The translations under genes were made by a program, and so were the position numbers. This document shows, piece by piece, positions 16,760 through 25,311 of a DNA stretch of 64,000 bases (position 1 is the first letter of the stretch; each line of letters starts with the position of its first letter). The notes beneath the pieces are model-generated. The model saw nothing but the letters and a program-made list of their open reading frames with translations, did no database searches and had not been told where the DNA came from. Origin of the DNA: Prochlorococcus sp. MIT 1300 (lineage in GTDB: Bacteria; Cyanobacteriota; Cyanobacteriia; PCC-6307; Cyanobiaceae); NCBI RefSeq assembly GCF_034092375.1, contig NZ_CP139302.1, forward strand, positions 310,001 through 374,000, read 5' to 3'.

Positions 16760-17086
16760 ATGACTCTTTCACTACTAGTATCTACATTTTTTACAGTTTT
16801 TCTAGCTGAATTAGGAGACAAGACACAGCTTGCGACTGTTGCCCTCAGTGGAACATCTAATAGGCCTGGCGCAGTATTTTTTGGTTCAGCATCTGCCTTA
16901 GTCCTCGCGAGTTTATTAGGAGCCCTGGCAGGAGGGTCAATCGCAGAGTTGATTCCTACTGATTACCTAAAGCTATTGGCATCCTTAGGCTTTTTGACAA
17001 TTGGGGTGAGATTATTGCTCCCAACCTTCAAGATAAAAAGTTCTCTCCAGCAAGAAATTGATGGAAATGAGACTACTGACGCTTAA
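16760..17086 (+). CDS. GDT1/TMEM165-family (UPF0016) cation exporter, half-size subunit 2
   Basis: A 108-residue second half, with motif AELGDKTQLATVALSG (residues ~14-29) and three hydrophobic helices. It begins three bases after the stop of the first half. The two are likely made together and assemble as a hetero-oligomer in inverted topology, recreating the two-motif ion path of fused family members. Manganese export is the best-supported role for cyanobacterial members, but substrate is inferred here. Confidence 0.85.
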   Translation: MTLSLLVSTFFTVFLAELGDKTQLATVALSGTSNRPGAVFFGSASALVLASLLGALAGGSIAELIPTDYLKLLASLGFLTIGVRLLLPTFKIKSSLQQEIDGNETTDA

Positions 17087-17097
17087 ATTGGCTAGAA

Positions 17098-17158
17098 CAT
17101 CTGTATAAACACTGGTAGGAGGTAACCACAGAGACCTCCTGAACTAGTAGCACAGATG
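17098..17158 (+). promoter_or_regulatory. Long stem-loop in the leader of the RNase R-like gene
   Basis: Three nested helices form one extended hairpin. CATCTGT (17098-17104) pairs with ACAGATG (17152-17158). ACTGGT (17111-17116) pairs with ACTAGT (17143-17148) with one G-U. AGGAGGT (17117-17123) pairs with ACCTCCT (17134-17140). That is about 20 pairs. No T-run follows, so it is not a standard terminator. It ends 20 bases before the ATG of the RNase R-like gene. Confidence 0.75.
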
Positions 17159-17178
17159 CCTCAGACCCCTCCATTTCA

Positions 17179-19530
17179 ATGATGCTTTTTACAGTTTCCA
17201 GTCTTATAGAACATATAAGACCTCAGGGTGAGATAGAGGTAAAGAAACTTGAAAAGATCCTCAAACTAACGAAAAAGGCAGATCGTCAAAAATTAGAAAT
17301 AGCAATAAATGCTCTATCAAGACTAGGTTTATTAAAGCAGTTAGATAACGGAATAATTCAGTTAAATGATACGGATAGTTTTGTTGAGGGTAAACTTAGG
17401 TGCAGTAGTAAAGGATATTGTTTTGCCTTGAGAGATGACGAAGGAGAAGATATCTACATCAGAGATCAATATTTAAACCATGCATGGAATGGAGACCGCG
17501 TATTAGTAAAAGTCACTAGAGAGGGTATAAGAAGGAGGTCCCCAGAGGGCACCATTCAATGTATTTTAGAGAGGTCTACTACTAACCTTCTAGGTGTTGT
17601 AGATAAACAAGAAGATGAATTATATGCTCTACCTCTAGATGACAGGTTACTAACAATAATAAAGCTGCCTGAAGCAGATAGTTGTTATTTCCAAGAAAAC
17701 CCTGAATTAAGCCTTGTTGAAGTAAAGATTGATAAGTACCCTTTAGCACAATTTCCAGCTGAAGGTCATGTCGCTAGGCCATTAACCCTAAAGGGTGGAT
17801 TATCTGGTGATAGAGATATCTTGTTAACGAAAGCAAGCCTTCAAGATCTTCCGAAGCCTCCTAGGTGTTCTCTCAAAGCAACAAATTCAGCTAATAGACT
17901 TGACCTTACAAAGCAACCATCAATCCTCTTAAGAAGTTGGACTTCTGAGAGCAGTCCAACGTTACCTGCTGTACATGTACAACCTCACAATGGAGGATTT
18001 CATCTTTGGGTTCATTCACCAGCTATAGCAGAGAGAGTAACAATAGGCAATACACTTGAGAGTTGGTTAAGAGAAAGAAACCAAGCACACTGTCTAGGGG
18101 ATATATGGATCCCACTATTAAATAAAACGTTAGAAGCCAGAACTAATTTCAAGCTCAATGAAGTACAGGAATCTGTAAGCGTTAAACTAGAAATTGATTC
18201 AGAAGGGGATCTAAAAGATTGGGAGTTTGCATTAAGTTCAATTAAACCTGTTGCGGAAGTAAACCAGCAACATCTAGAAGCTATTTCCACGAGAAAGCCA
18301 AAAGCTAGAACTATTCCCTCTACATTAAAATCCATAAAGGAAGAGTTGGATCAAATCAATGATTTGATCCACTGCTCAAGAGCATTAAAACGATCTGAAA
18401 TACAAGCTGGATTAATTGAGCTTGACCTTCCGACACCTGATATAAAACATATTGGTGATTTACGCTTTGTTGATCCTACAAAGATTTTTAACCAATGGAC
18501 TCTTCCCCTTAATGAACAAGATCCTAATTCATTATTAGCCCCTGTTATAAGGGCTGCATCAAAGGCACTAGGGATTCATCTTAATAGATTAAACATACAA
18601 CATCTTGCAGTTAACTATGAAGAATTAGCAATTAATAGCCTCAATGAAGTTGCTAAAACCGCACTTGCACTCGATTTGGAATTAGAGTTGACGGATGATG
18701 GCAATCCAACGCCAAATGAACTTGCTAGCGCTTTTTCCCAAACTGAATGCAAACGTGTCTTACAAAAACAACTACGTCATGCCCTTCCTGAATTGAAAGT
18801 ATTTACACACAAACAAAATGACCAAGATACTAATTTAAACGAAATAGGTGAGACTGAAACCAACCAAGAAACAACAATTCATTATGCTAACTGGACTTGC
18901 CCAGCGAATCACTACCTTGATATTACAAATCAACAGATACTCGTTAATTTATTAGCCAATGGAAAATCAAGAGCAACTGCAAGGCACAAAATCCAAGTTA
19001 ACTTAGGGAAAAAGGAATGTTGGTCCGATATTACCTGGGATATATTAAGCCAATCCGTCCAAAGCAACATAGAGTTATTGACTCAAGAAAAATACGTTAA
19101 TAACATTAACCTAGGAAGAAAACAGGCTGCTGATTTAAATAAGGATATGGTATCAATGTTGCAAGCAAGGTCAGCGGAACATATGGTTGGCCAAATCCAA
19201 AAAGCGACTATTAGTGGTGTTCAAAGCTATGGTTTCTTTGCTGAAATCTCCCCTTCTATGTTTGAAGGACTTGTTCACGTAAGTTCTTTAAACGATGACT
19301 GGTATGAATATCGATCAAGGCATAATAAACTTGTTGGACGAAAAAGTCGAAAGGTCTATCAAATTGGAGACATTCTAGATGTAAGAGTGTTAAAGGTCGA
19401 TGTCCTAAGAAATCAAATAGACCTTGAAGTAGCTTCATTACAGGATTCAGATGAGCACCCAAGCGATGAGATTGATGACAGAAATATTGAATCCATAGCC
19501 ACATCTTCGTCAGATGAAAATGACCAATAG
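17179..19530 (+). CDS. RNase R-like protein with degenerate RNB catalytic centre
   Basis: A 783-residue protein with the layout of RNase R: N-terminal winged-helix (~1-60), cold-shock-type RNA-binding domain (SFVEGKLRCSSKGYCFAL..., ~65-115), RNB domain (~235-640) and a well-kept C-terminal S1 domain (~669-745). The RNB active site is lost. Where active enzymes have the D-x5-D-x-DD aspartates, this reads SILL...SSPTLPAV (248-265), with none of them. The SPIRRYSDL motif has become CPANHYLDI (574-582), losing both arginines. It probably binds RNA without degrading it. An active family member starts the window. Its end overlaps ubiX by 17 bases. Confidence 0.85.
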   Translation: MMLFTVSSLIEHIRPQGEIEVKKLEKILKLTKKADRQKLEIAINALSRLGLLKQLDNGIIQLNDTDSFVEGKLRCSSKGYCFALRDDEGEDIYIRDQYLNHAWNGDRVLVKVTREGIRRRSPEGTIQCILERSTTNLLGVVDKQEDELYALPLDDRLLTIIKLPEADSCYFQENPELSLVEVKIDKYPLAQFPAEGHVARPLTLKGGLSGDRDILLTKASLQDLPKPPRCSLKATNSANRLDLTKQPSILLRSWTSESSPTLPAVHVQPHNGGFHLWVHSPAIAERVTIGNTLESWLRERNQAHCLGDIWIPLLNKTLEARTNFKLNEVQESVSVKLEIDSEGDLKDWEFALSSIKPVAEVNQQHLEAISTRKPKARTIPSTLKSIKEELDQINDLIHCSRALKRSEIQAGLIELDLPTPDIKHIGDLRFVDPTKIFNQWTLPLNEQDPNSLLAPVIRAASKALGIHLNRLNIQHLAVNYEELAINSLNEVAKTALALDLELELTDDGNPTPNELASAFSQTECKRVLQKQLRHALPELKVFTHKQNDQDTNLNEIGETETNQETTIHYANWTCPANHYLDITNQQILVNLLANGKSRATARHKIQVNLGKKECWSDITWDILSQSVQSNIELLTQEKYVNNINLGRKQAADLNKDMVSMLQARSAEHMVGQIQKATISGVQSYGFFAEISPSMFEGLVHVSSLNDDWYEYRSRHNKLVGRKSRKVYQIGDILDVRVLKVDVLRNQIDLEVASLQDSDEHPSDEIDDRNIESIATSSSDENDQ

Positions 19531-20134
19531 TAAGCCATATGTGTTAGCTATTACAGGAGCATCTGCTCAACAAGTTGCAGAAAGGTGTTTATATTTATTA
19601 TTAGAGAGTCAATTAACCATTCATCTGGTCCTAAGCAAAGGTGCGCACATAGTATGGCAATCAGAAATTGGCGTAAATGTACCAGTAGACTCTGGGTTAC
19701 AAGAAAAATTTTGGCGAGAAAGACTTGGAACTTCTAAAGGAAAACTTATTTGCCACAAATGGAATGATCATTCTGCTTCTATTGCAAGTGGAAGTTTTCG
19801 AACAAAAGGTATGATTGTTCTTCCATGTACTATGGGCACTATAGGAAGAATAGCCTCAGGGATTTCTTCTGATTTAATAGAACGTTGTGCCGATGTACAT
19901 TTGAAAGAAAATAGACCATTAATACTTGCTCCTAGAGAAACTCCTTTAAGTCTGGTTCATCTTCGTAATCTAACTAGCCTTACTGAAGCTGGAGCAAAGA
20001 TATACCCGCTTATACCTTCCTGGTATTCGAAGCCCGAGACATTAGAGGACATTATAGACTTTCTAGTTATTAGATTATTTGATCATTTTGATGAAGAACT
20101 AAAGAACATACAACGTTGGCAAGGAGGAATTTAA
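19514..20134 (+). CDS. ubiX: UbiX-family flavin prenyltransferase
   Basis: A 206-residue flavoprotein that makes prenylated FMN, the cofactor of UbiD-type decarboxylases used in quinone synthesis. The N-terminal AITGASAQQVAER takes the FMN-phosphate loop position; the later ILPCTMGTIGRIASGISSDLIERCADVHLKE and LAPRETPLS are the diagnostic UbiX motifs. An alternative ATG lies at 19520. It begins inside the end of the RNase R-like gene and overlaps the next gene by one base. Confidence 0.9.
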   Translation: MKMTNSKPYVLAITGASAQQVAERCLYLLLESQLTIHLVLSKGAHIVWQSEIGVNVPVDSGLQEKFWRERLGTSKGKLICHKWNDHSASIASGSFRTKGMIVLPCTMGTIGRIASGISSDLIERCADVHLKENRPLILAPRETPLSLVHLRNLTSLTEAGAKIYPLIPSWYSKPETLEDIIDFLVIRLFDHFDEELKNIQRWQGGI

Positions 20135-20709
20135 TGAATCGTTTACAAAAAATATTAATCATCCCAATTGTCATTCCAATTTGTACCGTTATTTTTGTCG
20201 GTGTACTCAACCTCAATAAGCCTGTAACTTTTAGGCTTTTAGCTTGGAGGACACCAGCCACAAGTATGGGTCTTTGGATGGCTATTGGGGCTTCCTCAGG
20301 TGGACTTCTGGGCCTCTTATCATCATTACCATCAAGTTATGAAACATTAGCCCTTAAACGCAAAGTTCGAAAAAGAATAGACATTAATAATAATCCATTT
20401 TTCACGGAGGAGGATGAGGTCTCAGACGATTTAGAAGAAACTATAAATTCTAAGGAAGAAAGCTTACCTATAACCGAGTTTCCACCAGAGAGAGATTTAA
20501 GAGATCCTGCACCTACAGTTTCTGTTCCATATCGAGTTATACAAAACAAAAAGAGAGTTGCTTCCGTGGAATATGCCAATATTGAGGCAGAAGATAGTTA
20601 CCACGAAAAAGTAGACTATTACGATGAAGATATCCCTCAAATAAACAACATGGAAATGTCAGAAGAAGAAAAATTGGACTGGCAAGATCAGGATTTTGAG
20701 CATTGGTAG
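20134..20709 (+). CDS. Conserved membrane protein, LapA-like N-terminus
   Basis: A 191-residue protein with two N-terminal transmembrane helices (residues ~6-26 and ~43-65), the hairpin layout of LapA-domain proteins. A long acidic, disordered cytoplasmic tail follows (EEDEVSDDLEETINSKEE..., ending KLDWQDQDFEHW). A clear AAGGAGG (20121-20127) precedes ATG 20134, which overlaps the ubiX stop as TAATG. Function unknown; the overlaps suggest one operon from the RNase R-like gene through this one. Confidence 0.7.
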   Translation: MNRLQKILIIPIVIPICTVIFVGVLNLNKPVTFRLLAWRTPATSMGLWMAIGASSGGLLGLLSSLPSSYETLALKRKVRKRIDINNNPFFTEEDEVSDDLEETINSKEESLPITEFPPERDLRDPAPTVSVPYRVIQNKKRVASVEYANIEAEDSYHEKVDYYDEDIPQINNMEMSEEEKLDWQDQDFEHW

Positions 20710-20800
20710 CCCTTATATTCCCAAAAGGTCAACTATTGTTTTAATCTGTCTAATGAAAAGCACCGTCTAAAGTAAGTACATTTTTATAAAAGGGCTTCTT

Positions 20801-21256
20801 ATGGTGATCGAATCCCAAGCAAATTCAGAACCAGATCACAATTCAAACTCCGAAAAGCAGTCAAATACAACCCAACAGACTCCACCACCTAAGCCCAAGC
20901 CGGAGGAAAAGCCTTTTAAGGACTTTATTCGTGAGGATTTCTTCCAAGCAATAAAAGAGCAACTCAGAAAGGAACAGATAGGCATGAGCTCGCTTGAGCT
21001 TGTTGAGGGAGATAGGCCTGTAGTCGGTGGTAAATGCTTTATGGTTCAAGGATGCTTGCTATCAGGTAGGCGGTTTTGGCTGTGTTTTGATGCTGACTCG
21101 ATCAAGTCAGGAAAAACAATTGCCTTGGCTGAATCCGGAGCAGAGCCTAGTCTTCTGGAATCATTCCTTATAGATGAGAAGCGCATTACGTTGGCCCTTC
21201 TAGTTTCTAGACTCCTTCAAAGGCTTAATGGGCAAAAGTGGCTAGGCAGCAACTAA
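20801..21256 (+). CDS. DUF2996 family protein
   Basis: A 151-residue soluble protein restricted to cyanobacteria and plants. A disordered Pro/Lys/Glu-rich N-terminus (residues 1-40) precedes the conserved domain with MSSLELVEGDRPVVGGKCFMVQG (~62-84), RRFWLCFDADSIKSGKTIALAESG and EPSLLESFLIDEKRITLALLVSRLLQRLN. No enzymatic motif is visible. A short AT-rich inverted repeat (21256-21273) just after the stop may act as a weak terminator. Confidence 0.75.
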   Translation: MVIESQANSEPDHNSNSEKQSNTTQQTPPPKPKPEEKPFKDFIREDFFQAIKEQLRKEQIGMSSLELVEGDRPVVGGKCFMVQGCLLSGRRFWLCFDADSIKSGKTIALAESGAEPSLLESFLIDEKRITLALLVSRLLQRLNGQKWLGSN

Positions 21257-21405
21257 AAGATTTTCAAATCTTTAAATTAGTTTCATTAAGTTGGGTGCAT
21301 CCAACATGAATCTCACAATTAAAGAACTTAAAAGGCTATATTTGGTCTAGTGAGCCTTATAGCCAAAAGACGGCTAAGCCTTATGACTTTTAGTTAATCC
21401 TTCTC

Positions 21406-21434
21406 TTAGTCCCTACGTAAAAAGTAGCGACTAA
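21406..21434 (+). promoter_or_regulatory. Hairpin in tldD leader
   Basis: TTAGTC (21406-21411) pairs with GACTAA (21429-21434) and CTAC (21413-21416) with GTAG (21424-21427), separated by one C-C mismatch, around loop GTAAAAA. It lies 35 bases before the TTG start of tldD, within a 213-base spacer that also has GGCTATA/TATAGCC arms further upstream. Possible leader control element. Confidence 0.5.
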
Positions 21435-21469
21435 AGATACTAAAAGTAATTAAACTTGCCTTAAATTAT

Positions 21470-22915
21470 TTGCAAACATCTAAAAAAGCCAACGATCGCC
21501 CACAAAAGGATTCTAGATCTATTGATCTAGAATGGCGCAGTAAACTTGAAGACCTTATAAACAAAGGAATATCAGCAGGAGCGGATTTCGTTGAAATATT
21601 TATTGAACAAACAGATAATATAGGAGTCTTAGCTGAAGAGGATTGCGTAACAAGTGTCAGTCCTTCATATGGAATAGGTGCAGGAATAAGAGTCTTTAGA
21701 GATCTAAAGGATGGTTTTTATAGTACTAACGACCTTAGCCAGAATGGGTTAACTAGAGCACTCTGCCAGGCCCTCGAAATGCTGGGGTTAGACCCAACAA
21801 CTAATTCGAACCTACAATTCAATGGTTTAAAAAATATCAGTGATTACGCTAAAGAAAAGAAATTGTACTTAACCAGCTGCCCTGTAATCTCTGAAGCTAG
21901 TGATAGATTGCTATTAGGGACAAATCTGCTTCTAAAATATAGTAAACATGCAAATGTTCGTAGAGCTAGTTACTCGCGTAATTTTCAACAAGTTCTTATA
22001 GCATCGAGTGATGGAACTTTTGCTAGGGATTTTAGGCTAAGTCAATCATCTGGCCTGAATATTATTGTTTCAGATGGTGATCATCGAGCTTCTATAGGAA
22101 GAAGGTATGGGTCTTCCTCAAACCCTCAAGATTTATGTAATTGGAATATAGATAGCAGTGCAAGAGATGTCTGTGAAAGTGCTGGTAAAATGTTATATGC
22201 AGAATATGTAAATGCCTCTCAAATGCCAGCTATTCTAGCCAATAAGTTTGGAGGAGTTATTTTTCATGAGGCTTGCGGACATCTTTTAGAAACTACACAG
22301 ATTGAAAGAGGTACATCTCCATTCTCAGAAATGATAGATTGCAAGATTGCTAACACCGCAGTAACTGCAATTGACGAAGGAAGAACCAAAGAAGCCTTTG
22401 GGTCAATATCAATAGACGACGAAGGAATGGAGTCACAGAAAACGGTTCTAATAGAGAATGGAATTCTTAAGAACTTCATTAGTGATAGAGCTGGTGAACT
22501 GCGGACGGGACACAAACGAACCGGCAGCGGAAGAAGACAAAGTCATAGCTTTGCTGCAGCAAGTAGGATGCGTAATACCTACATTGCAGCTGGAAGCTAT
22601 ACACCCCAGCAATTGATTGCATCCGTAGATGAAGGCCTTTATTGCAAATCTATGGGTGGAGGTAGTGTCGGCCCTACAGGGCAGTTTAATTTCTCAGTAG
22701 AAGAGGGATATCTAATTAAAAATGGCCAGCTTGATAAGCCCGTTAAAGGAGCTACATTAATAGGAGAGGCTAAGGAAATAATGCCCAGGATATCAATGTG
22801 CGCAAATGATTTAGATCTTGCAGCAGGATTCTGTGGATCTATAAGCGGGAACATCAATGTAACTGTTGGCCAACCACATATAAAGGTGGATTCTATAACT
22901 GTAGGAGGTCGATAA
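21470..22915 (+). CDS. tldD: TldD metalloprotease subunit
   Basis: A 481-residue subunit of the TldD/TldE heterodimeric zinc protease, which cleaves unfolded or modified peptides. The HExxxH zinc motif is present as FHEACGHLLE (~residue 265), with further family motifs GSGRRQSHSFAAASRMRNTYI and GGGSVGPTGQFNFSV. It starts at TTG 21470; no ATG occurs before the conserved region. The stop is immediately followed by the TTG start of tldE. Confidence 0.93.
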   Translation: MQTSKKANDRPQKDSRSIDLEWRSKLEDLINKGISAGADFVEIFIEQTDNIGVLAEEDCVTSVSPSYGIGAGIRVFRDLKDGFYSTNDLSQNGLTRALCQALEMLGLDPTTNSNLQFNGLKNISDYAKEKKLYLTSCPVISEASDRLLLGTNLLLKYSKHANVRRASYSRNFQQVLIASSDGTFARDFRLSQSSGLNIIVSDGDHRASIGRRYGSSSNPQDLCNWNIDSSARDVCESAGKMLYAEYVNASQMPAILANKFGGVIFHEACGHLLETTQIERGTSPFSEMIDCKIANTAVTAIDEGRTKEAFGSISIDDEGMESQKTVLIENGILKNFISDRAGELRTGHKRTGSGRRQSHSFAAASRMRNTYIAAGSYTPQQLIASVDEGLYCKSMGGGSVGPTGQFNFSVEEGYLIKNGQLDKPVKGATLIGEAKEIMPRISMCANDLDLAAGFCGSISGNINVTVGQPHIKVDSITVGGR

Positions 22916-24313
22916 TTGACGTTATCCAACCACTCCCAACCTTATTCTTTAAATGATGGGCTCAATGTTGAAATTATTAGTCAATTATTTGAAGCTCATG
23001 CCGCCAAAGAAGGAATAATAAAGTGGGATTTGGGAGCTTCACAAAGTAGTGATAGTTCTGTTCAAGTTGACAAAGGACAAGCAAAGCAGATGAAAGCTGC
23101 TGAAAGGTATTCACTAACAGTGAGGGTATGGAACCATGATGGACTTGTAGGAATTACCAGTACTTCTGATGTTTCTGAAGACGGATTGAGAAATGCCTTT
23201 TGTGGAGCAAAAGAAGCTAGCTATTTTGGTAATCCGAATGAGCCACCAGACTTTTCACCTCTTTCTAAAGCACCTTTACCCAAACTAGATAGGCCACTAA
23301 AACAATCACAAGGGATTGGATATTTATTCCATAAACTAAAAGATGCAGAAGCTAGTTTATTGGATAGTCACCCCGCGATTAAAACTATACCCTATAACGG
23401 CTTAGCAGAGGCATGTACACATAGGCTTTATGTAAATAGTGAAGGAGCTTGTAGACAACAGACTCGAACATACGGAAGCCTTTATTTGTATGCTAGGGCA
23501 GAAGAAGCTGGAAGAAAACCACGAAGTGCTGGCGCTATACGTGTAGCATCCGGAAGCCAAGACCTAGATATCCTTGGTTGTGTTGAGGAAGCCTCAATAA
23601 GAACAATTAGTCATCTTAATTACTACCCTATTCAAACAGGTAAATACTTAATTTGCTTTTCCCCAGAAGCATTCCTGGACTTAATAGGTTCATTTACCAG
23701 CATGTTCAATGCGAGATCTATACTTGATGGAGTAAGCCTAACTAAAAGAGATGCAATCGGCAGTAAAATAGCAGTACCTAAACTTACTATTAATGACAAC
23801 GCAATTCATATCGGAAATATTGCTGCATCAAGCTTTGATGGTGAAGGAACACCTACAAGAGACCTATGTATAGTAAATGGAGGAATTATTGAAAACTTCC
23901 TCCATTCCGAAGCTACTGCTAGAGAATTTGGGGTTAACCCTACTGGACATGCGGGTATAGGATCTAAGGTCTCAGTTGGCCCAGACTGGTTAGATATAAA
24001 AAGATCCACTACATCTAGTTCATTGCCAGAAGAACTAAACCATACCAATTACGACAATCCTTTTATATTGGTTGAAAGCCTTAATGCACTACATGCAGGT
24101 GTTAAGGCAAGTCAAGGTTCTTTTTCCCTTCCTTTTGATGGTTGGCTAGTTAAGGGTGGCGAGCGGATATCAATTGAAGCAGCAACAATCGCAGGAGATA
24201 TTAGAAATGTTCTTAGTACGATTGTCGAAATCGAAAAGAACCAGAGCATTACACCATCCGGAGCTTGTCCACATGTTTGGGTTGAAGAACTGTCAATTAC
24301 TGGTGAAGCGTGA
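22916..24313 (+). CDS. pmbA: TldE/PmbA protease subunit
   Basis: A 465-residue partner of TldD. As in all TldE proteins the zinc motif is absent. Family motifs include GSASFDGEGTPT-type AASSFDGEGTPTRDLCIVNGG, NPTGHAGIGSK and a C-terminal SITGEA. TTG 22916 follows the tldD stop directly, with GGAGG at 22904-22908 inside tldD serving as ribosome site. Its stop overlaps the GTG of fmt. Confidence 0.93.
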   Translation: MTLSNHSQPYSLNDGLNVEIISQLFEAHAAKEGIIKWDLGASQSSDSSVQVDKGQAKQMKAAERYSLTVRVWNHDGLVGITSTSDVSEDGLRNAFCGAKEASYFGNPNEPPDFSPLSKAPLPKLDRPLKQSQGIGYLFHKLKDAEASLLDSHPAIKTIPYNGLAEACTHRLYVNSEGACRQQTRTYGSLYLYARAEEAGRKPRSAGAIRVASGSQDLDILGCVEEASIRTISHLNYYPIQTGKYLICFSPEAFLDLIGSFTSMFNARSILDGVSLTKRDAIGSKIAVPKLTINDNAIHIGNIAASSFDGEGTPTRDLCIVNGGIIENFLHSEATAREFGVNPTGHAGIGSKVSVGPDWLDIKRSTTSSSLPEELNHTNYDNPFILVESLNALHAGVKASQGSFSLPFDGWLVKGGERISIEAATIAGDIRNVLSTIVEIEKNQSITPSGACPHVWVEELSITGEA

Positions 24314-25311
24314 AAATAGTCTTTTGGGGAACACCAGAATTTGCAGTTCCGACGCTTGAGGCTTTGGCCTCTAGTAAACATGAAGTTTTAGCTGTAGTTA
24401 CTCAACCAGATAGAAAACGAGGTAGGGGAGGAAACCTGCAACCATCTCCTGTCAAGAAAACTGCTAAGCAACACGAAATCGATGTTTTATCTCCAGCAAA
24501 AATAAAATCAGATACAGAAACAAAAGATAAACTTAATAAGCTTAAAGCTGATATGTACATAGTAGTAGCTTATGGACAGATACTTTCAAAAGATTTACTT
24601 AGTCAACCAAGATTTGGATGTTGGAATGGACATGCTTCCTTGCTGCCAAGGTGGAGGGGTGCTGCCCCAATCCAATGGAGTCTAATTTCGGGAGATCCAT
24701 ATACAGGAGTAGGAATTATGCAAATGGAAGAAACACTTGATACAGGTCCATTACTTCTCCAAGAAGAAATAAAGATAGGTACATTAGACAATTCAGAAAT
24801 TCTATCAAAGAAGTTAAGCAATTCGACTGCTAGGCTTTTTATAAATGCTCTTTCAATAATTGAAGATTATATTTTATTCAATAAAATCGATAGTCTTCCA
24901 TTAACTTCACAAGATTCTATAGGCAAAGAAGTTACATACGCAAGATGTATATCAAAAGGTGATCTAGTAATAAACTGGAAATCATCGGCATCAGATATCC
25001 ATAGAAAAGTCATGGGACTCTACCCCAATTGTTATACTACATTTAATCAAAAAAGAATCAAGATATTAGATTCAGAGCCGATGACCAAAGCTTCATCAAA
25101 AAGAATGACAAATCAAGAGAATTCAATGTTTGGTCCCGGAAGTCTTAAAGAAGTAATTAATGGAAACTCAATAGTTGTATCTACATCAACAGAGGACCTG
25201 CTGATTAAACAAGCTCAAGTTGAAGGTAAAAAGCCTGTTAGCGGTGATGTTGCGGCTAAACAACTTAAGATGAAGGCCTCAGATAGTTTCGACAGCAAGA
25301 CTGATGTCTAG
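24310..25311 (+). CDS. fmt: Methionyl-tRNA formyltransferase
   Basis: A 333-residue enzyme that formylates Met on initiator tRNA. The start MKIVFWGTPEFAVPTLEAL is diagnostic and fixes a GTG start at 24310, overlapping the tldE stop. The catalytic region NGHASLLPRWRGAAPIQWSLISGD (folate-binding Asn-His and SLLP loop, ~109-132) and LDTGPLL are intact. The C-terminal tRNA-binding OB-like domain follows. Together with metG and tRNA-fMet, the window holds most of the initiation set. Confidence 0.97.
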   Translation: MKIVFWGTPEFAVPTLEALASSKHEVLAVVTQPDRKRGRGGNLQPSPVKKTAKQHEIDVLSPAKIKSDTETKDKLNKLKADMYIVVAYGQILSKDLLSQPRFGCWNGHASLLPRWRGAAPIQWSLISGDPYTGVGIMQMEETLDTGPLLLQEEIKIGTLDNSEILSKKLSNSTARLFINALSIIEDYILFNKIDSLPLTSQDSIGKEVTYARCISKGDLVINWKSSASDIHRKVMGLYPNCYTTFNQKRIKILDSEPMTKASSKRMTNQENSMFGPGSLKEVINGNSIVVSTSTEDLLIKQAQVEGKKPVSGDVAAKQLKMKASDSFDSKTDV

